Shown piece after piece: positions 1 through 11,575 of a stretch of 64,000 bases of DNA. The stretch spans positions 56,944 to 120,943 of the forward strand of contig WNNJ02002430.1 of the NCBI GenBank assembly GCA_012934845.2, read 5' to 3'. The stretch comes from Pomphorhynchus laevis (lineage: Eukaryota; Acanthocephala; Palaeacanthocephala; Echinorhynchida; Pomphorhynchidae). Both the position numbers and the translations under genes were made by a program. The first letter of the stretch is position 1, and each line of letters opens with the position of its first letter. A model generated the notes under the pieces. It searched no databases and was not told the origin of the DNA. It was given only the letters and a program-made list of their open reading frames with translations.

Positions 1-1441
1 CACCCTGCTGGACTCCTTCACATGAATTGAGAGGGTCCTGCGGGCTAAAACGAAGGAGTGCCTTGCACTTGTATGAAAAGTCAAACCATGGCAAGAGCTC
101 TGGGACGTTCTCTCGGACAGTTGCTCGTAAGTGCGCTCTGGACAATGAGTTGAAGGCGTTTGAAAGATCGATCTTTGCCCAGGCCCAGTTGTTGTCGTTG
201 GCGTGAAGTTCGTGGATTCGTCGGATGTTGTGAACGATCCTTTCCACTGCGTTAGGGGTTGCCACTCCTAGTTGTGTTGGTTGTAGTAGACCAGCGAAAC
301 GTTTGCGGAGTTGGAGACATATGCATTTCGAGCACAAACGGCGTAGAGTTTCGCCAACGGCAATTGGTCTTATAACCCCGTCCTTTTTGGGAAGTGCGAT
401 CAAGTTCGCGCCGGCTATGTAAGGCGCCACTTCAGAGGGTGCTAGTCCCGCCAGAAGGTGGTTGACAAGGTGCGTCAGGTTTTCTGCTAGCGAACCGCCG
501 CTATTTGCTCGTAACATGTCCTGGAGATGCTCCGGTCGTAGCCCCAGGCAACCTGGTCCCGACGCTGAAGTAAAAGAGTTGACCGCGGCAATGACGGTCT
601 CGTGGCCTACAGATATAGACGAAATTGGATTGTTTAAAAGACGTTCTATAAGATTAGGTGAGGATAGTGGCTGATCCCGCCAGATGCTGTATGTCAGGGG
701 ATGTAGTATTTGCAATGCTGTCCATGTTTGTGTAGATGGGCTGACTATTCCTCCTGAAACCAAACGCTGAAGTGCTTTACAGTAATTCCCATGCTTGGTC
801 AGGTTGATACAAGCAATTTCTGAATTGCCGTTTAGTTGACGGTTTGCATATTTGTGTGGCGTTTGTATCATGGATAGCACATCTGTTGAAGCGGTTGTCG
901 CGTAGGCTCTTATTGATTCACAAATGTGCTTCTCGAGCTTATATCGACCTTTGCATGTTGTGGGCATTGGGCCACTGAATCATGATTTTGCGAAGAGCAG
1001 CAACTTTGTCCATGAACTGACATCTCCGATCTGCAGTGCATGTTTGATATTGTCACAGAAATAGGTGACTGCTAAAACACGTGCTTTGTACGGAATGCGT
1101 ATGACTGTTGTTGATTCTCTGCGCCAACATGATTGAAGACATGATAGACGGTTCGAAGCGTCGACTCGAGCGCTCGGAATTGCCAATGTTGGAGTTATGA
1201 CTTCTGTCGTGGCCTCATTTGGCTGGACCTTGGACGCATGGTCGATACAGCCGAATCCCTCGCCCGAACCTGCACACCTAGAACCTCTGAACTTATGAAA
1301 GCGGAAGCATCCATTAGTTGTCAAAACGATGTCCCTCTGGCAGATGCGACATGGCCGCTTACCTCTGATAATATCATTTTGATCTTGCCCATCGTATGCT
1401 ATTGTGTTTGGTAACATTGTTAGTAAGTTTGTAATTGCCAA
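1..1441 (-). CDS. Reverse transcriptase of a non-LTR element, 5' two-thirds, cut by window edge
   Basis: On the minus strand a single frame runs from a Met at 1441 to the left edge, broken only by one in-frame TGA at 982-980. The N-terminus carries a zinc-finger-like block (CxxC then HKFRGSRC, about 1350-1290). Next come SGPGCLGLRPEHL (about 590-550), KKDGVIRPIAVGETLRRL (about 395-340), RT motif A KIDLSNAFNSLSR (about 165-125) and the start of motif B (EGVQQG) at the edge. The GGVRPIAVGE type of RT is known from many animal genomes as an uncharacterised repeat family, often with an endonuclease at the C-terminus, which would lie outside this window. It differs from the CXR family, which lacks this N-terminal finger. 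Its product would be an RNA-directed DNA polymerase acting in target-primed insertion. It is a near-intact but interrupted copy. Confidence 0.8.
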
Positions 1442-1740
1442 GGTAAGTTTGTAACTGTTGTATGTTATTTTATTGTATACAATTGTAATTTGATGAGTTC
1501 TAAATTTACGATTGATTTGCTGACACTACAGATAATATGTGCCACAAGAAATAATTGTAGCTTTGTACAATTGTAACAGTGTAACTATTAGCAATTAGCA
1601 ATTTAAAGAGATCTTTGCGTGTGTCAGATGAAACAATCGTTTATAAAATTAATTGTAATTTATGAAAAAATTGTTTTATAATTATTAAATTTCATACAAA
1701 AAAACACACATTATTTTAAAATAAGATACTAGATAATCAA
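1442..1740. other. AT-rich spacer
   Basis: This is AT-rich sequence between the RT element and the Penelope remnant. It contains short runs related to TAATTGTAA, and no coding signal was seen on either strand. The first part probably belongs to the 5' leader of the minus-strand RT element, because that element's Met is at 1441. This is an inference from position only. Confidence 0.4.
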
Positions 1741-1910
1741 ACTTCATCAGAGGAAATACATCATTAGCGTGTATTTGGCCCCGCTGCTATAACGGGTAGA
1801 GGAATTAGGGGCCGGAACCTGATAGCATAGCAGTTCCTCCTGATGACCTCTAATTCTTATTCTGATACAAAGTACATTATTTATTAGTAAATTCATAAAA
1901 ATGACTTTTA
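1741..1910 (+). repeat. Penelope terminal (pLTR-like) segment, copy A
   Basis: This segment of about 170 bp is repeated in inverted orientation at 50820-50990. The shared core includes GGGGCC, CATAGCAGTTCCTCCTGATG and ACCTCTAATTCTTATTCTGA, and the flanks TTATTAGT and AATTCATAAAAATGA are also shared. In both places it lies next to a Penelope-like coding remnant. A GGCCCC/GGGGCC hairpin and a 10-bp stem (GAATTAGGGG with CCTCTAATTC) can be drawn. Penelope elements carry terminal repeats that may be direct or inverted, so a terminal-repeat origin fits best. Confidence 0.55.
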
Positions 1911-2580
1911 TGTTAAATTCATAACTGAATTAAGTTCTACAATAGCCCTACTTAGGCCCTTTTTGAGTGTGTATTTATGTTGTTTTAATCTGGTCTCAAA
2001 TCATTGGCCTGTTTGACCCACATATTTTTTATCGCATTCTAAACAAGAATTTATATAAACAACTCCATCATTATTATGTTTGGGTTTCTTTTTCAAAATG
2101 CTGTGTAGTTTCGATATTTTACTATTATACAAAACAATATTTGAAGTATTTAATGTTTTATTGTTTGAAACAAATCTTTTGAAATTAATATTCCAAAAAT
2201 TATTTATAAATGTTAATCCTATGTATTTCTTTTCTCTTTCTAAGCCAAAAACAACTTGCTTTATTAGTTTTGGTACTTTTGTAGAAAGCCGCTTTAATTA
2301 TCCATAATGGAAAACCGTTTTTATCTAATAAAATTTTAATTATCTTATTATTTGTATTAAGTTCATTTAAATTGGAAACAATCATCTTACTTCGTAAAAA
2401 CAAAGGCTTGGCAGCATATATTTTCCAAGATGTTGGTATTGGTATTTCAAGGAACAATTGTTAGCAAAACAAGCTAACAACAATTTCTTGACATATAGAG
2501 AATAAAAGTACAAGAGATTTTTTGTCAACCACGGGTTATCTATTATCAACACGGTCATTTCAATTGAATACTTCAACTAA
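1911..2580 (-). mobile_element. Penelope-like element remnant with GIY-YIG endonuclease
   Basis: Minus-strand translation shows the end of a Penelope RT, with a pattern like LLDKNGFPLWII near 2320 that matches the family's NGFP...I segment after the RT core. It is followed by a GIY-YIG nuclease start, GVVYINSCLECDKKYVGQTG, near 2065-2005. In this family the GIY-YIG domain cuts the target DNA and the telomerase-like RT copies the RNA. Upstream RT motifs are missing and several breaks are present, so it is a fossil. It lies in intron 4 of ubiquilin, on the same strand as the host gene. Confidence 0.7.
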
Positions 2581-2641
2581 CTAATTTGAATTCGACATAG
2601 TGTATTTTTAACATATCGGCCACCATCTTTTGCTTTGGAAT

Positions 2642-2808
2642 TTAGGAGCAGGATCAATAAACACTGATTTATATTTATATTTCGCTAGATGTTGCGAAAA
2701 TAAAGTACAATAAAATAAGTACAAACAGAGTCAGCAAAGTATTAGTTTCTAATGAAGAAGCTAACGAAATATGAATATAAATTAGTGCTTATTGATTCTG
2801 CTACAAAA
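2642..2808. repeat. Foldback (MITE-like) palindrome
   Basis: The left arm (about 2642-2690) and right arm (about 2762-2808) are inverted copies of each other over roughly 45 bp. Both arms share the pattern AGCAGRATCAATAARCACT followed by an AT-rich part ending TTTCGYTAG. The spacer is about 70 bp and non-coding. The arrangement fits a foldback element or non-autonomous DNA transposon in ubiquilin intron 4. I could not define target-site duplications. Confidence 0.7.
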
Positions 2809-2974
2809 TTACAATATATTTGAAAAATAATACTGTTTATTCAAACGTTGACATTGCATATGAAAAATATTTTGGATGAAAAAAATCGTAAATATTTATT
2901 AATAAGTTAAAATTTTGAAGTCATTTATTTATATTTATATTTTATTTCAAAAAACTGCATTCAAAATTTATTAC

Positions 2975-3235
2975 CTCAATCACTCTTTGCATTTGTGGAT
3001 TGTTAAGCATAATTGATCTAAGCAATTCAGGATTACTCATAAGTCCTTGAACCATAGGATTACTTAGAAGGTTTTGAATTGCATTTGGATCAGTCTGAAG
3101 TGTGCGAAAAAGATTTTGTTGAATTTCATTAAAATTTGCATTTCCAAATGGAAGGCTCGAAAATGGTGCAGGTGGTAATCCGGGTAATGTTGCAGCCCCT
3201 TCAGTATGTTGATCAATATTCGGTTGTTGCGATAC
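2975..3235 (-). CDS. UBQLN: Ubiquilin, exon 4 (first STI1-type domain)
   Basis: An 87-codon exon on the minus strand, with acceptor TATCTTAG before 3235 and donor GTAATA after 2975. It starts and ends in phase 0. A linker containing GLPPAPFSSLPFG is followed by the STI1-type heat-shock-chaperonin-binding region. SNPMVQGLMSNPELLRSIML and NNPQMQRVIE match the ubiquilin pattern [28 protein letters not shown] in order and spacing. Ubiquilins shuttle ubiquitinated and membrane-protein clients to the proteasome: the UBL binds the proteasome, the STI1 repeats bind hydrophobic segments and the C-terminal UBA binds ubiquitin. The remaining STI1 repeats and the UBA are expected past the left edge. This exon follows exon 3 at 11530-11454 across an 8.2-kb intron holding two CXR elements. 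The sequence is clean, so the gene is probably functional. Confidence 0.93.
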
Positions 3236-3239
3236 CTAA

Positions 3240-3780
3240 GATAAAAACATATTTAATTAAAAAATATTTATTGGGATCATTAAATCGTAAGAATATAATT
3301 GTGATTTTTTTTGATTTATGCTGTTCGATACATGAGTTGGGGTGTTGTGTTATATATATTGATAATCGGATCAACTAACTGAATCTACGCATTTTATAAA
3401 TTGAAAAAATTGTTAAAAAATTTATAATCAAATAATAAATAATAAATTAATAGTTAAATTAATATAATTTATTATACAAAATAAAACAATACAATAACGG
3501 TTAAAGAAAACAAGCCAATAAGTTATAATTGCGTTTTTCTAAATCATCTTTAATAATTTAAGATGTTCCTGTAACATTCCTTTGCGGTTGAACAAGGAGC
3601 TTGGAGTCAGGCTGAAGCAACTTGAGCGAAATACAATGAACTTTTACTATATATAATTTAAGACTTTACTATATGATGTTAAGACTTTAATATATATGTA
3701 GAGAGATAATATTTACATTAGAGCGAATATACATGCAATAAAAAACTTACGATTTGTCTTACAATAAAAAATATCATACA
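3240..3780. other. AT-rich intron 3 sequence with a dispersed repeat
   Basis: No coding signal. At about 3366-3395 there is a diverged copy of a dispersed repeat (CAACTAACTGAATCTACGCA), also found near 10300 (minus), 17800 and 50635. From 3400 to 3550 it is almost pure A/T. The part from about 3640 may already be the leader of CXR-1. Confidence 0.5.
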
Positions 3781-6700
3781 ATTCAACGACAACCATCGAC
3801 GACAATCATCAACGGAAACCATCGATAACAACCATGGAAGACAATCATAGACGGCAAGAACAAATTTGTTAGCATCGAGCTAATTACAGCAAAAGATTGC
3901 GTAGCCTCACCGCGCTCGGCCTCGATTCGCTCGAGCTTTAATAGCCTCCAAACATTTACTTACAATTTTGAAATTCAATGACATTGCTCAATCCAACATC
4001 GCTCAATCGCTCAATCCTACATATTGTTACTGCAACGGGCAGGCTGTTGTCTGTAAAGTATGCAGATGCACAAAATCAAAAAAAGCACACATTAATTGCA
4101 CTGCTTCGAATTTGACAAATAGAAATTCAGCGACAATTTTAGGGGTACATCATTCGGAGCCCAACCGCATTAACGGTGTTGGTAATATACATACCTTCAA
4201 AATTCACCACATAGTTCAGTCCACTCAATCAATACAGCGTTCAGTCTTAATGCTATTTAGGAACTAGTGATATTATGGAGACTGAATTTACTTTGTCTTC
4301 ACAGATGCAATGCCAGCCATGACTTCGTAGACATGGTCGCACAATTGATCGACAGATTTTCTGATATTTATTTGGACGATACACCATCACTAAAGTTGAT
4401 AACCGTCATCTGCCAATTAGTTATTCAAAAGACAGATAAGCGACGGACAACCGTAGTACGTAAGATACTAGAAAAGCAGATTCGGGATCAAAAACAAGGC
4501 AACTTTTTCGATATTTTTGTTGAAGCTGAATACTTACAGGAACGGATCAAAGTCAAAAGAGGCTACGATAACGAAGACACTCGAAAAACAATAATTAACC
4601 TTGCTAAACATGTCAACGTAAGACAGACCGCGCGATTGCTTAGTGATTCGTGCGGACAGGCTGCCCTGTTTCAGCTGGACAATTTTGTCTTTAGTAAAGC
4701 GGTAAGACAGAAGCTTGTAGTGCTCCATCCCCGCAACACTGAAGCAACAAACACTGATATCATCAAACTGCCTCTCCTAGGTTGTATAAGTGGTCATCCT
4801 TTAAGATTCCAGTAAATAATAAGCGAAGATGGTGTTCGTACTTTAAAAGAAACTAAAGGTGCTAGTGGTCCTTAAGGTGTGAACGCTTCAATATAAAGAT
4901 CATTATTAACGGAGTTTGGAAATGAATTGAAATTACAGGCTGAAAAAGTTGTGATTATTACGACTCGCATTGCGTCAGAAAAAATTGACCGATTAGTTCT
5001 GGATGCCCTAACAGCCTATCGTCTGATTCCTTTAGACATTCGTTTGAAAGGCCTATTAGATAAGTATTTAGAAGGATAACCGAAAAGATCATAAATCATG
5101 CCATTCGGAAAGATTTAATATCGGTTGTGGCACGTGAACAGCTTTGTGCAGGTCGGAGATGCAGAGCAGAGTGCGTCATTCATTCTGTCAGATATGCGTT
5201 TATGAGCTATTCAGATATTGTGTATTAAGCAGAGACGCAAAAAAAAACGCTTTTAATAGCGTAAATCAATCTTTAACTCTAAAGAATATGGACCGTAGAT
5301 ATTCGCCTTAAACACGGATTCTCGAAAGCAAATATATGGATCCCTCTACATTGTATGCTGAGGGTTTACTCACGGTTTGCCGATCGCAATGTTTGCGTTT
5401 GCAGCAGCTACACTCACATTGATTTACAGAATCAAGTCAGCAGTACCGATGATAATGCAAAGGTGGTATGAGGATGATGCTAGCTTTATAGAAAGGCTGT
5501 CAGATTTGTACTTAGTGTGGAATGCATTTTATCAAGTTAATTCAAATAAGTGCAATTTGCGAGTTCACACTTTGGATCAGTTTAAACAGGCATCTGGATT
5601 TAGTTCCTATAGCGTAAATCTTCATAAGTGGAGTATCAAACTGCTGAGAGTTTTATTGGCTCGGACGACAACAAAGCTTCGGAAACTGCAAAGTTGATAG
5701 GTGTTGTGACATCATAGACGAATTAAGTGCAATTGCAGAAGCTAATGGACAAACTGCTTACACCTTGTTCACCAAATCGACGCAATTGAACTGGTAATTT
5801 CTTCAACGTACTTGACAACTTCTAAGGGAACATTTGACAGACTCCGAGATTGTATTTTATCTAACTTATTACCCAATATACATGGAATTTCTTATATAGA
5901 CATGACTTTAGCCGCATTCTAGTAGTTGCCAACAAAATTTGGTGGTTGATGTTTTGATGATCCAGCCGACTTATCAGAAAAAACACGTCAAATCAATCCG
6001 ATTGTAAAAACCTTTTCTGCAGGGCTTGATTGCGCAAGGATTCAATAAAAAGCAAGACGATATTCAAAGATAAATCAAGATGGAAAGGGAAAATGATATT
6101 CAAATGAAGAGAAACGAAACGTTGAGATTGCTTGAGGAGACTACAAAACAAGCGATAGAGGCAGCATCATGCACAAGAGCGTTAAGTTGGCTGATCACAA
6201 GGCCGCTGATGTCACGGTTTTTTATCCGTCAAACAGATTTTTTGAGGATGCAATTGCAGCTCGATATGTGTAGTGTCCAAATGGCACATCTGATAAGTTC
6301 AGCTGTGAGGCAGCGTTTACAACAATCAATATGCTATCGTGTAAGGTCGGTCGGCAATTATTGTCCGCCATAACATGGTGAGAAATCTTATGGCCAACAT
6401 GGTCCGAGAAGCGAACTAACACGTGGAGATTAAGTTTATGCTACAGCCCGTTCCGGAATTGAACACGTAAATGGATCAAACCACTACGAGACATATCAGC
6501 GCTTTTAAACTTTTCATGCTAAGGGCTGCATTGAAACATTGTGGAGCGATCATATTTTGACGTTTGTGCATTTAATAATTTTGCTTCGCCGTATGCTTGT
6601 GGTTCAAGCTCAACTTTCAGATTCCATAAAAATTGCAAAATTTCAAAATACCAAGAAAGAATAAAAGAAATTTATAACGATATTCATTCCGTTGGCGTCT

Positions 6701-7020
6701 TCAACAAGCGGAGGCATAGGATCGACATAAGACTCTTTAATGAAAATTATAGTGCGAATGATATCAGCTAGAAGGTTTGTACTGTAACACGAAGTGATCA
6801 GCGACATGCGAGTCAAACTATCTGTATGTTTAGCAAGGTTTGACTAACCTTTTATCGGGCCAGTAGAAAAGCACATCTCGTGCTTGGGCAGAGATGTGTC
6901 GAAGGAAGTCAACTGAAAAATGTGTAAAGGCCCATTTGCAGAACCCTTATGTAAACGCTTATTGAGTTATAAAAGCTTATTGAATTAATAATAAATTGTG
7001 CGTGTTTAAAAAAATATTTT
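3781..7020 (+). mobile_element. CXR-1: decayed CXC-RT-endonuclease retrotransposon
   Basis: The leader has degenerate 12-bp units (ACCATCGACGAC-like, 3785-3845). The N-terminal Cys-rich motif (CYCNGQAVVCKVCRCTKSKK) is at about 4024-4083. A 182-aa stretch, 4267-4815, matches the region between the Cys motif and the RT of the intact copy CXR-10 (RRTTVVRKILEKQ, EYLQE). RT remnants follow: a WYEDDASF block near 5466 corresponds to the YADD catalytic motif but has E in place of A. The endonuclease remnant ERSYFDVCAFNNFASPYACG is at about 6543-6602. The 3' UTR has the family motif GGCCCATTTGCAGAACCC at about 6930 and an A-run near 7000. Many stops and frameshifts are present, so this is an old dead copy. 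It sits antisense to ubiquilin in intron 3. Confidence 0.8.
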
Positions 7021-7139
7021 TAATTAAAAAATAATAAATTTAAAAAATTTTGAGATATACACAAATTTAAAAATGTACATACAAACATAAGAGAAAGATA
7101 TAACAGTCGGATTAAATAATAAATAATCAGTCGGATTAC

Positions 7140-10100
7140 AACATTCCGGAACAACAAATACCATCGACAATAACTTTCACTATGCCATGAGGCATTTACT
7201 CGTCAATCGCTAAATGCTGCAACTGCAACACAAACGCTCCCCGATGCATTCGATGTATGTGTGATAAATCGAAGAAAAATAGCTTAAATTGTACAGCGCC
7301 GAACTGCATTCGTAAACTGACTGAACCAATTTTGCAGCCAAATCATGCTAACAATATTTCGATCGTTGTTTGCACGAATCAAAACAAATTTATTGAAAAA
7401 AATCAGGTAAGCAAATATGATATATTCGACAATTGCTGCATTGTAGCAGCAATTGATCTTGAAATGTTTTATGAAAAAGTAATTTCGTTGCGGCCAAATC
7501 TGATGTTTTTGTCGCAATGTTCAGCAAGCAAGCATTTTATTGACACACTATTTTTCTTCTATAACGACTTCAACAAATCTAAAGGTATCGTGTGTAACCG
7601 GCTAAAAGTAGCGATAGTATTTTCACAACTACTTCTTCAACGTATACTTTCAAGAAAAAATGATTCGGGAAATGTTGGAACGACGTATGTATTTGTGGAT
7701 AGATTTACAATATAATGAACTCTACGAAGAGTCAAATTATTTGCAACAAGTTCTCTAACATCGCAAAACTACTTACGTTAACTACGACTGAAAAAATAAG
7801 TTTATAAATATGATTATCACATGTAATATTAGGGTTGGAACGCGGGTTATGTTCGAGGATATTGACAGTAGTGTACTTCGATTCGACGATAGGATCACTT
7901 CAAAAACAGTAAAATACGTCCTTCAGGAATTATATTTAACTGAGTAAGTGTCCATCTAATTTATATCGCTAATCACCCAGGTAGATTCGATTTGCTCGAT
8001 GAACTTCATATAATTGAAGCTTGCAAGCACACTAGTAGATGTGCCGGACCATCTGGGATAGATTCAGTTTTATGGAGACAAATGCTTCCTATGTGTGGTG
8101 GCATATCATCTTCCCTAGCTTTAGCCCTTGCAGAATTCGAAAGATGTTTAGCTAGCAAGGTTATACCGTTCACTTCTCTTGATGCCTTTACTTGCTGCAG
8201 ATTAGTGATCATCAAAAAGAAGGATGGTAGTGCTCGACATATCTGCGTTTATGAGGTCGCTCGTCGTATTATATGAAAGGCGTTGCTCCAGATTGTTCAC
8301 CTAAACCTGCAGAAAGCAGCCAGCCTTGATCAACTAGCTGCTTCACAATGGGAAGGAATCGATTATGCTATAAAGTCTCACAACCAATCCTACACTAACA
8401 GCAAAGATCATAGTGTATTCGATGTAGATACTTCTAATGTTTTTAACTACGGCACTCTACTAATCGTGCTACGGCACTCAACCAATCGTGCCGTAGCACG
8501 ATTGGTTGAGTGCTACACAACATACAATTATCATGCCTGTCATTTTCAACTTTGCTGGGAAACTTCTATAATAATCCCGCCCAGCTAGTTCTAGGTAGAG
8601 GTAATATTACGTCAAATGAAGGTTTTACGCAGGCCTGCTATCCACTAGCTATGGCGGGCTTCGCAATGCCATATATTCCACTTATACATATAATCAAAAG
8701 AAGATTTCCGAATGTTATTCATAGATGGTTTGCGGACGATGCAAACTTTGTCGATTCTCCAAAGGATCTACAACAGGTTTAAAACTTGCTCATTCAGATT
8801 GGTCCACAGTTTGGCTACTATGTCAGCGAATCGAAAAGCTAATTGTTGGCGTATGACGATATATCAAGCAATGTGTTTCTCAGAAATGTAACTAAGTCGA
8901 CAAATGACATCAACATTTTTTGTATTCCTATTGGTTCGGATGATTTTATTCAAGACAGGACTTTTTGCAATGTTAAACATTGAACCGCCCTGATCGATAA
9001 GCTAGTTGAAGTTGCTGAGATTGATCATTATGCTGCATATGTGAGTATGGCGAAATCAGTACAGCTAAAGTGGGTTCACTATGAGATCGACATCTTGTCT
9101 ACCACGAACTCTAATTGAGTTAGATGACTCAATACGTTTACGTTTCTTACCTGCACTTTCTAAAACAGAACGTTGAAGATAATTGGTTTAGTACATGTAC
9201 ATCCCCTATAAACATTAGCGTCCTAGGCGTAAATCATCCGTCATTTTAGTCAGTACTTGAATTAGACGCATCACGTTCAATTTGCGTAACTTATGACCAA
9301 AACATTCTCGAAGACAACCTTGAAGAGCTACAAAGAACAACGATAAACACAATTTCCATGAAGCGAAATAATAATTTCCCAAGTCGCTTACAAGTTGCTT
9401 TAGGCTGTTCAGATTTATCGTGCTTAAATTCAATTGTATATGCGTCTTAAAGGGTGCCTCTTTGTGGTTGAGTTCATTGACTTTAATAATCGATGGCTTT
9501 CACCTGAGCCATCACGAATTTAGGGACACAATTTGTTCACGTTATGGTTTAACACCGCCTGACCTAATAAATTCAAAGTGTATCTGTGGTCAAAACATTA
9601 GTTCTGTGCATTCATATCGCGCATACTATGTTCTTTACCTATCATAATAAGCATAATAAGGCATTTATTATCGCGACATAATATCAGCTTATTTCGATAA
9701 AGTGTGCTCCAGTTTAGAAATAGAGCCTCATCTTAAACATATGCCTGAGTCACTAACGTTTAATCAAGACTATACGACTCGTGACCTCAATGTGTATGGA
9801 TGTAGCTTGCTGTGAATTCTTCAACGAAATACTTGAACGGACATTTATCGACGCATGTGTATTTTATACCCATGCTCAATCTTCAGTTAATAGAGATCCG
9901 TATCCATCTTTCAATTACAATAAAAACAGAAAATTGGCGAAATATAATTAAAGAGTGTCAAGTGTTGAACATAATGGTTTTATTCTACTTGTGTTTTTAA
10001 TAACTGGAGGCATAGGTGATCTTGCAAATTCTATAATTAAGGCGATAACTTCTAAGTCAACGAGAAATGACCGATTGGAGTATGCTTATGTAATTGTAAT

Positions 10101-10265
10101 GTTAAAGAGAAAACTCATTTTGGCAATAATCTAATCTGGTCCACATCAGCATGTTATCGATGCTCTTGCGATAAAAGATTGACATTTGCGAACTAATGAC
10201 AGTGAAGAGATGTTTGTACAATCACAAACTCTTTGATTATTATTTGAAAAAAAAATTAATTTAAA
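7140..10265 (+). mobile_element. CXR-2: decayed CXC-RT-endonuclease retrotransposon
   Basis: It begins head to tail behind CXR-1. The leader retains ACCATCGACAATAAC near 7160. The Cys-rich motif (CCNCN...CIRCMCDKSKKNSLNC) is at about 7215-7290. The pre-RT region is at 7257-7715. RT pieces are GPSGIDSVLWRQMLP near 8050, a fragment with TSLDAFTCCRLVIIKKKDGS near 8177, and RWFADDANFVDSP near 8725 (catalytic YADD altered to FADD). C-terminal remnants include the CxC motif CICGQNISSVHS near 9580 and scattered endonuclease traces to about 10140. It ends in an A-run at about 10240-10250. There are many stops and frameshifts. A short inverted duplication (CGTGCTACGGCACTCAACCA and its complement) lies inside at about 8465-8515. 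Confidence 0.75.
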
Positions 10266-10910
10266 ATTTTTTTAATTTAATAATTATATTAAATACGTAG
10301 ACTCAGTTAGCTGATTTGATTTGCTTGAAAATAAGCAGAAAAATAATGTCATATCAATAATGCATAATTTCAGTATCAATAATACAGAGTTTTAGTATTA
10401 TATTACCGGGAAAACAAAGTCCGCATTAAAAACAGGGAAAAATTGAAGTTTTGTCAAACTACACATCTACTTAAAACAATTATTTGAAGATATCAATCAA
10501 CTAGTAAAAAATGCAACCTTAAAATCTTAAAATCATAACCTTAAAATTAAAATCAGCTATTTAAAATAATTTTGTGAAGATGAAAGCAGTAAGTGTTGAA
10601 AATTAGCGTTGGGCAAATTTCTTGTTTTAATATTATATAAGAAAAACATGAAAATTTACATTCCTGCAGAATAAGTATAATTTGGACGCAAGAATAAAAG
10701 CAATAAATATAATAGAAATCAATACAAGCTTTCGACAATTGTCTATAAAAAAGCTTAATTTTCGAGAAGACAAAAGTGTGCATTGTAATCTACTATAATT
10801 ATTTTAATTATATTTATTTTTGTGCATGATTAAATCAAAATGTTAAAGGTAGACAAAATGCGTAATCAATAACAAACAGTAAATTAAAATATTTAATCTT
10901 AAATAATTAT
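10266..10910. other. AT-rich intron 3 spacer with dispersed repeat (minus orientation)
   Basis: Immediately behind the CXR-2 A-run lies AATACGTAGACTCAGTTAGC (10290-10316), the inverted form of the dispersed repeat seen at 17800 and 50635. The rest is AT-rich with no coding signal. Short ORFs here have low-complexity composition and no family pattern. Confidence 0.5.
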
Positions 10911-11377
10911 TGGAGCTAGGTCAAAGGAAATACGCAATTATTTTTGATATTTCGCTAATTACTGTTACCATCTTCAGAAAATTGAACATGCTAACTACTG
11001 TTAGCATCTTCTGAAGATTCTAACAGTAGCTAGCGAAATATCAAAAATAGAGAAAATTCGTTTCCAATCCGAATTATTACAACAATGCGAGGAAACGGAA
11101 ATATTTATTTGATTACAAAAATCCAATATTTCGACGGCACTACGGCACGTCATCATCAGAGTTGTATGCATATTATATCTCAAACTATTTTTAAGGTTAT
11201 TTTTAACCTTAAAAATAGTTTGAGATATAATATACTTACAACCCTGAAGATCACGTGAGGTAGTGCAATCGAAATATTGGATTTTTGTAATCAAATAAAT
11301 ATTCCTATTTCCTCGCCTTCGTGAAATATCAAAAATAATTTCGTCTTTTCCTTGATCCAGCTCCAATAATTATTTAT
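10911..11377. repeat. Large foldback element with nested inverted repeats
   Basis: Outer arms: TTGGAGCTAGGTCAAAGG (about 10910) and its imperfect complement CCTTGATCCAGCTCCAA (about 11358), each followed inward by an ATATTTCGCT-type segment. Middle arms: about 11085-11145 and 11250-11320 are long complements sharing GATTACAAAAATCCAATATT. Inner core: about 11168-11232 is a near-perfect palindrome around TTATTTTTAACC. The flanks AATAATTAT and TAATTAT suggest a short AT target duplication. No transposase is present. It ends 77 bp from ubiquilin exon 3, within intron 3. Confidence 0.8.
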
Positions 11378-11453
11378 CAATAATGGATCAGTATAAACTA
11401 TTTAAAATATTTAATCTTGATGGAATATCTACTCCTTTAAAATCACCAATTAC

Positions 11454-11530
11454 CTGTGTAGTAGGAGGTTTCGAGTCGTCGACCTTTTTATGACGAATGA
11501 CCAAATGAACAGTAGAATTTGATCCAATTC
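11454..11530 (-). CDS. UBQLN: Ubiquilin, exon 3 (end of ubiquitin-like domain)
   Basis: A 77-bp exon with acceptor TGCCGTGAAG before 11530 and donor GTAATT after 11454. It enters in phase 1 and leaves in phase 0. Together with the last base of exon 2 it encodes GIGSNSTVHLVIRHKKVDD and then SKPPTTQ. STVHLVIRHK is the last strand of the ubiquitin-like fold, corresponding to LTVHLVIKTQ in vertebrate ubiquilins; the UBL is the proteasome-docking part of the protein. The acceptor polypyrimidine tract is weak and the upstream intron is only 45 bp. Confidence 0.92.
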
Positions 11531-11575
11531 CTTCACGGCAAATTTATTAACGTAACAATATCTAAATAAACATAC
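11531..11575 (-). other. Ubiquilin intron 2, 45 bp
   Basis: A very short AT-rich intron with GTATGT donor and AAG acceptor. It is defined by frame continuity between the two UBL exons. It contrasts with the transposon-swollen introns 1 and 3, and it suggests that a short-intron class is normal in this genome. Confidence 0.85.

Noticed and set aside
1741-1880. Possible hammerhead ribozyme (CTGATGA, GAAA in copy B, supporting 10-bp stem)
   Set aside because: The stem II-like helix is good, but two extra C residues separate it from GAAA, copy A has GGAA instead, and no stem I hairpin exists before CTGATGA. The core is not canonical, so I kept it only as a conserved terminal segment.
3785-3845. 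Nearby rRNA or tRNA genes as insertion targets of CXR
   Set aside because: No tRNA cloverleaf or rRNA-like conserved sequence was seen at any CXR boundary.
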